64,000 nucleotides of DNA. It comes from Verrucomicrobiales bacterium. Lineage in GTDB: Bacteria; Verrucomicrobiota; Verrucomicrobiia; Limisphaerales; J093. Under the pieces are notes generated by a model. That model was not told where the DNA came from and did not search any database. It worked only from the letters and a program-made list of their open reading frames with translations. The translations under genes and the position numbers were made by a program. Every line of letters starts with the position of its first letter. Positions within the stretch are counted from its first letter, which is position 1. The stretch is from contig JACKPV010000028.1 of NCBI GenBank assembly GCA_024233305.1, positions 62,001 to 126,000 on the forward strand. Reading direction: 5' to 3'. This document shows, one piece after another, positions 60,801-64,000 of the stretch.

Positions 60801-62625
60801 TTTCTCGCGCCTCCTGCCCGACACGCCGCAGAAGTTCCTGGGCCTTTACAACGACGACGATGCCGCGAACTCCCGCGAAGCCGCCCTGCGCAACCACCTG
60901 ATGGTGCGGCGCAACTACGAGGCGCTGGTCAGCGGCGACGGCGCCTGCGCCGGTTGCGGTGAAAAATCCGTGCTCCGCGCGCTGGCCTCCGTCACCGAGG
61001 CCTACATGCGCCCCATGTATCACCGCAAGGCGGACCGCCTCGGGGCCAAGGCCGACCGGATCGAGCAGGACGGCGTCGCCCGACTGGCGGCCCTCAAGCA
61101 ACGCAACGCGGAGGAGTACGAGTTGTTCAAACGCGCGGTGGCCCACATCCTGATAGGGCTCGGCGGCGAGGATGACGCCGACACCGACCGGCGCCTTGCC
61201 GCCCGCGGCCCGATCGCTGACGACGAGGTCGTCAAGGCCCTGGTCGCTGTGCTGCGCCAGGATGCCTTCAACCACCGCGAACTCCAACCGGTCGAAAACC
61301 GGGCCGCCAATGGGATGTCGGTCATGATGATGGGCGCGAGCACGGGCTGCAACACGGTCTATGGCTCCACCCCGCCCTCGAATCCGCATCCGTATCCGTG
61401 GATGAACTCGCTCTTCCAGGATGGCGCGACGATCAGCTGGCTGCTGGGCGAATCCGTGATCATGAACCATGCGCGGCGGTCCGTGGCGCCCGAGCGCCTG
61501 GCAGACGCCCTGCTCACCCGGGAGGACGGGGTTATCAACCGGCGCGAGTATTTCGATCTAACGCACCTTGACGACGCCTTGATGACCGAGCACGAAATCC
61601 GCGAACTCCCCAAAGTGTGGGTGGTGGGCGGCGACGGCGCGCTCGGCGACATCGGCTTCCAGAATGTATCGAAGGTCGTTCTGCAGAACCGTCCGAACGT
61701 CAAGCTGCTCATGCTCGATACGCAGGTTTACTCGAACACCGGCGGTCAAAACTCCGACAGCTCGACCATGCTCGGCGGCTACGACATGAACCAGTTCGGC
61801 ACCGCGTCGCAGGGCAAGTTGATCGAAAAGAAAAGCGTCGCCGAGGCCTTCACCAGCGGGCACGGCTCGCCGTTTGTCGCCCAGGTGTCGATGGCAAACT
61901 CGGCGAAGCTCTACAAGGCCATGCTGGATGGCCTCGAGTACCGCGGCACCGCCTTCTTTCAGTGCTACACCACCTGCCAGCCCGAACATGGCGTCGGCGA
62001 CAATATGAGCGCCGAACAGGCCAAGCTCGTGCGTGACGCGCGCGGCATGCCGGAATTCGTGTTCAACCCGCAGCTCGGGGAGACCTCCCAGGAATCCCTG
62101 TCCTTAAAGGGCAACCCGTCCACGGAACGCGACTGGTGGCGGACGAAGTACAAGTCCACCGGCGAGGAATACGACTACACGGTGGCCCACTGGGCGATCA
62201 CCGAAGGGCGGTTCCGCAAGCACCTCCGGGCCCTCAAGGCCGAGGAAGCCTCCGAGTTCATCCCGCTGGCGGATCTGCTGTTGCTCATCACCCAGGATGA
62301 CGTCACGAAACGGCGCGTCTTCGACCGGAACCACCGCAGCTACGTCCCCGACTTCGGCGCTTTCATCCGGGCGGAGGTGAACGGGAAGATGAAGCACTTC
62401 GCGGTGAGCCGACAGATGGTGTTGTTCGCCGTCGAACGCCGGAAAGCGTGGCGCATGCTGCAGAGCAAGGCGGGCTTGGTGAACCAGGATTACCTCGCCC
62501 AGAAGGCCCTGCTGGCCAAACTGGACCAAGGCGAACTCCAGCTCGCCGACGTCCGGGCGGACATCCGGACGTTCTTCGACGCCGAACTGGCCGCGCTCAC
62601 GTCCGCCGGCACCTCAGCCGCCTGA
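57862..62625 (+). CDS. nifJ: Pyruvate:ferredoxin (flavodoxin) oxidoreductase, unusually long
   Basis: 1,587 residues from the ATG at 57862; typical NifJ/PFOR proteins are about 1,170-1,200. It oxidatively decarboxylates pyruvate to acetyl-CoA and reduces ferredoxin or flavodoxin. The N-terminal domain begins HVEARITEGGVFYPITPSTE near 45. Two [4Fe-4S] sites have C814, C817, C820, C824 and C946, C949, C952, C956. A third is built from C1029, C1032, C1163 and probably C1368. The TPP motif VVGGDGALGDIGF is near 1254-1266, followed by YSNTGGQNSDSS. Extra sequence is placed at the N-terminus (~35 residues), between the two ferredoxin-like clusters (~75), between C1032 and C1163 (~105) and near the C-terminus. 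All catalytic motifs are kept, so it is probably active. It stands alone, between the RAYT gene and tsaD. Confidence 0.92.
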   Translation: MTMSSTTASSVSAASEGVTARADRAPKYPGIPLTCNGNQLIATHVEARITEGGVFYPITPSTEGGELYQQSFANGVLNVWGRNKVAIEAEGEHAAQGGATALAVAGHRVVNFTSGQGIAYAMEQYYHAPGKLSTMVLEVGARALTKHALNVHCGHDDFYGALDTGWTMLIGRDAQQVADQALILRKVNELSLNPGMNIQDGMLTTHSERTYLAPEAELLREFLGAPDDVIDCPTSAQRELFGPRRRRVPAMMDLKAPLLLGPVQNQEHHMNGVVARRNNFNEHILPMLETAFEEFGDLTGRRYGLVTEYKCEDAETVFVSLGCAAENIEEACDYLREQRNAKVGSIHINVIRPFPEAAVVNALRGKKNVIVLERTDEGLAGDNPLARDIRVALGKAQEAAKFGGTLPGLTPEETPRLFRGSYGIGSRDFRPEHTLGAYEFATGQTRRKDGRSAAEGEAYFVLGVDHPYSVISKDTPSLLPAGAIAVRFHSIGGWGMITTGKNLGEIIGDFGQILGQRRPLVDADGNPKEHLYIMANPKYGSEKKGAPTNYYLTVAPERIKVNCELNHVDVVLCCDPKAFTHTNPLEGLNKGGSFVWESSDTPEVAWQRIPAKHRQFVKDHGIRVFILPGFDIARKATERPDLQLRMQGNSFLGAFFKVSPFLKDFGISEEEFHETVRHQYRKKFGRFGDAVVESNMTVMTEGFSRVREIAYGGMEDPDRSSMRNPPRLPLGAEGLLPTAGCGTACGGVAAPATQTPRYAVQSVAKFDSEFRAGLGYHQPSGAFASVGVMGAGTGATQSKYVARRETPVYIAENCTQCMACITACPDTALPNTAQDVATVLKTAVHYYVTDVEERRQLAAELKGIEERARARMVEGVKKRENIPFKNIIRDEVDRLTAVSESARAQFNGIIEQLPLAYSNVPAIFRSLEQKNPGAGGLFQIYVSDLCKGCGECVQVCGDHDALRMVTETEELNARHTTAQIFSRLLPDTPQKFLGLYNDDDAANSREAALRNHLMVRRNYEALVSGDGACAGCGEKSVLRALASVTEAYMRPMYHRKADRLGAKADRIEQDGVARLAALKQRNAEEYELFKRAVAHILIGLGGEDDADTDRRLAARGPIADDEVVKALVAVLRQDAFNHRELQPVENRAANGMSVMMMGASTGCNTVYGSTPPSNPHPYPWMNSLFQDGATISWLLGESVIMNHARRSVAPERLADALLTREDGVINRREYFDLTHLDDALMTEHEIRELPKVWVVGGDGALGDIGFQNVSKVVLQNRPNVKLLMLDTQVYSNTGGQNSDSSTMLGGYDMNQFGTASQGKLIEKKSVAEAFTSGHGSPFVAQVSMANSAKLYKAMLDGLEYRGTAFFQCYTTCQPEHGVGDNMSAEQAKLVRDARGMPEFVFNPQLGETSQESLSLKGNPSTERDWWRTKYKSTGEEYDYTVAHWAITEGRFRKHLRALKAEEASEFIPLADLLLLITQDDVTKRRVFDRNHRSYVPDFGAFIRAEVNGKMKHFAVSRQMVLFAVERRKAWRMLQSKAGLVNQDYLAQKALLAKLDQGELQLADVRADIRTFFDAELAALTSAGTSAA

Positions 62626-62823
62626 CCGGGAACCCTGGCCGATCGGGATGCCGCGGGCGCCGGCGGCTGAGCGACGCGACGGGAAGCGGGCCTGTGAAAG
62701 CGTCACCGAGCGAGCCGAGCTGCGTCGGTGCGCCGGATCCGAGAAAACGCAGTTGGCGCTGGAGTCCACCGGTGAGGATCGTCGCGCCCCGATGGCAGGC
62801 CGCCGTTGCCTTGGTGAATCATG

Positions 62824-62847
62824 CGCCGACTACACGTCGGCGGCTAA
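62824..62847 (-). repeat. REP-like palindrome 5 (TTAG foot, inverted)
   Basis: Read on the minus strand: TTAG (G to T at the first base of the foot), then CGCCGAC, loop GTGTA, GTCGGCG. It lies in the 288-bp spacer between nifJ and tsaD. GGTGAATCAT on its 5' side (62811-62822) also occurs in the tail of copy 2. Confidence 0.7.
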
Positions 62848-62913
62848 AGCGACGGCGAGCCCCCTTGCCCGGCATGGCACGACCGATCGAGGCGCTTGGG
62901 GCTCGGGAGTGGT

Positions 62914-63951
62914 TCAGGCGGAGGTTTGCTCGAGCGACCAGCCGGGATCGGACTCTTGCTCGGGAAAGGGCGTTTCGCGAGACGGCTGCAACCGTCGTTC
63001 TGCCAGCACGGCGACCATGGCCGCGTTGTCCGTGGCGAACTCGGGTCGGGCCAGGCGCAAACGAAGGCCGGCCTGCTCGCAGGCCCGGGCGAGTTCCCGC
63101 CGAAGGGCACGGTTGCAGGTCACTCCGCCGGAGGCCGTCACGCAGGGACGTCCGGTTTGCAGCGCTGCCCGGACTGTTTTTCGGACCAGCACCTCGACGA
63201 TGGCCGCGCGCACGCTGGCACAGAAATCCCGCAGTCCCCGAGCGTCTTCGAGCAACTCCGGGTGGTCGCGGAGGCAATAGCGCACGGCGGTCTTGAGGCC
63301 GCTGAAACTGAAATCGTGGTGCGCTTCGTGCAGCATCGGGCGCGGAAAGTGGTGCGCCTCGGGATTCCCCTCCTCCGCCAGCCGATCCAGCATCGGCCCG
63401 CCCGGATACGGCAGCCCGATCAGCTTCGCGGCCTTGTCGAAACACTCCCCGGCCGCGTCGTCGACCGTCCCGCCAAGGACCCGGTGCCGTCCTTCCTCGG
63501 GCAACTCGACCAGCATCGTATGGCCCCCGCTCACGATGAGCGAGACGTTCGGCTCGAACTCCTCCCACAGCGCGCGCGGTGGATCGCCGTCGATCCAGGG
63601 GGAATACAGGTGGGCTTCGTGGTGATGGATGGCCAGGCAGGGCTTTTGCCAGACAAACGCCACGCTCTGGGCGAAACGCCAGCCCACCATGAGGGCGCTG
63701 GGCAGGCCGGGGCCGCGGGTCGCGGCGATACCGTCGATGTCCCCGGGGAGCAGGCCGGCTTCGGTGAGCGCCAGCCGCGCCAGGGGCAGGAGGTTCTGCA
63801 AGTGCGCGCGAGTGGCCAGCTCCGGCACGACACCTCCGTATTCCGCGTGGAGGCGGATTTGGGAGGAAACGAGGTTGCCCCGGATCAATCCGTCGTGAAC
63901 GAGAGCCACGCTGGTCTCGTCGCACGAACTCTCGATCCCCAGCACGATCAT
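62914..63951 (-). CDS. tsaD: tRNA N6-threonylcarbamoyladenosine transferase subunit TsaD
   Basis: 345 residues. It catalyses the last step of t6A37 formation in tRNAs reading ANN codons, together with TsaB, TsaC and TsaE. ASKHA-fold motifs: VLGIESSCDETSVALV near 3-18, IAATRGPGLPSALMVG near 75-90, the metal-binding HHEAH at 110-114, LIVSGGHTMLVEL near 140, FSFSGLKTAV near 215 and ATDNAAMVAVLAERR near 308-322. Full length. It is the most 3' gene and starts 49 bases before the window edge; the 49 bases beyond its start hold nothing I can identify. Confidence 0.96.
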   Translation of the reverse strand: MIVLGIESSCDETSVALVHDGLIRGNLVSSQIRLHAEYGGVVPELATRAHLQNLLPLARLALTEAGLLPGDIDGIAATRGPGLPSALMVGWRFAQSVAFVWQKPCLAIHHHEAHLYSPWIDGDPPRALWEEFEPNVSLIVSGGHTMLVELPEEGRHRVLGGTVDDAAGECFDKAAKLIGLPYPGGPMLDRLAEEGNPEAHHFPRPMLHEAHHDFSFSGLKTAVRYCLRDHPELLEDARGLRDFCASVRAAIVEVLVRKTVRAALQTGRPCVTASGGVTCNRALRRELARACEQAGLRLRLARPEFATDNAAMVAVLAERRLQPSRETPFPEQESDPGWSLEQTSA

Positions 63952-64000
63952 GGGCCGGCGATAACCCGCTGGCGTCCGGTCAACCCGCCGGCACGGGCTC

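Noticed and set aside
62614..62670. TCAGCCGCC / GGCGGCTGA inverted repeat after nifJ, considered as a terminator
   Set aside because: The loop is 39 bases and no T run follows; may be chance in GC-rich DNA.
4875..62847. CRISPR array
   Set aside because: The repeats are single or paired, far apart and lack regular spacers; no cas gene is present.

Overview
The window is GC-rich, densely coded DNA of bacterial type. The gene set points to the PVC superphylum, most likely Verrucomicrobiota. The clues are a CotH/lamin-tail surface protein, a formylglycine sulfatase, a ThuA protein, a Tat-exported Gfo/Idh/MocA oxidoreductase and a Tat-exported aldo/keto reductase, a DUF5107-TPR protein, a GH62 arabinofuranosidase and several large TPR proteins. 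The phylum is an inference from family content; there is no rRNA in the window. GC-rich codon use leaves long open frames antisense to almost every gene, and these are left out.

Layout. 1-6.5 kb: 3'-truncated CotH/lamin-tail protein (minus), serine acetyltransferase (plus), GH62 arabinofuranosidase (minus), tRNA-Pro(CGG). 6.6-16.5 kb, all plus: two overlapping CPA2 cation/proton antiporters, UvrA, a long exported TPR protein, an A-type Fe-S carrier with its own promoter and terminator, and a short C4 zinc-ribbon protein. 16.7-26 kb, mostly minus: an HlyD-ABC ATPase-ABC permease operon, a sulfatase followed by a kinase-like gene, a ThuA protein (plus), a PQQ-type propeller and a glycerophosphodiesterase. 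26-32.9 kb: repeat-rich spacer, DUF5107-TPR protein, Uma2-type nuclease, a collapsed RND pump pseudogene, aldo/keto reductase with a strong terminator.

32.9-40.2 kb, plus: korA-korB-histidine kinase-response regulator, then a divergent enolase abutting a glycosyltransferase. 40.5-41 kb: RelB/RelE-like toxin-antitoxin pair. 41.2-43.2 kb, minus: secretory lipase overlapping msrC. 43.3-46.9 kb, plus: three consecutive CNNM/CBS (CorC-type) membrane proteins. 46.9-49.2 kb, minus: carotenoid-type membrane protein and Tat-exported oxidoreductase. 49.6-53 kb, plus: exported Pro/Lys-rich coiled-coil protein, outer-membrane barrel and orphan histidine kinase. 53-57.3 kb: UMF1-type MFS transporter (minus), lipoprotein, CusF-SCO fusion, REP-associated tyrosine transposase (RAYT). 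57.8-64 kb: an unusually long pyruvate:ferredoxin oxidoreductase (plus) and tsaD (minus).

The central observation is a candidate REP/RAYT system. Five short palindromes, four with a GTAG foot, lie between genes at 4.9, 26.2, 26.3, 55.0 and 62.8 kb, and the same window has one HUH Y1 transposase of the RAYT class. A second dispersed repeat of about 155 bp occurs at 26.4 and 32.6 kb. Metabolically, two 2-oxoacid:ferredoxin oxidoreductases (KorAB with an adjacent two-component system, and the long NifJ) suggest low-potential, oxygen-limited carbon metabolism. The sulfatase, GH62, GDPD, PQQ, oxidoreductase and lipase genes suggest growth on polysaccharides and other polymers.
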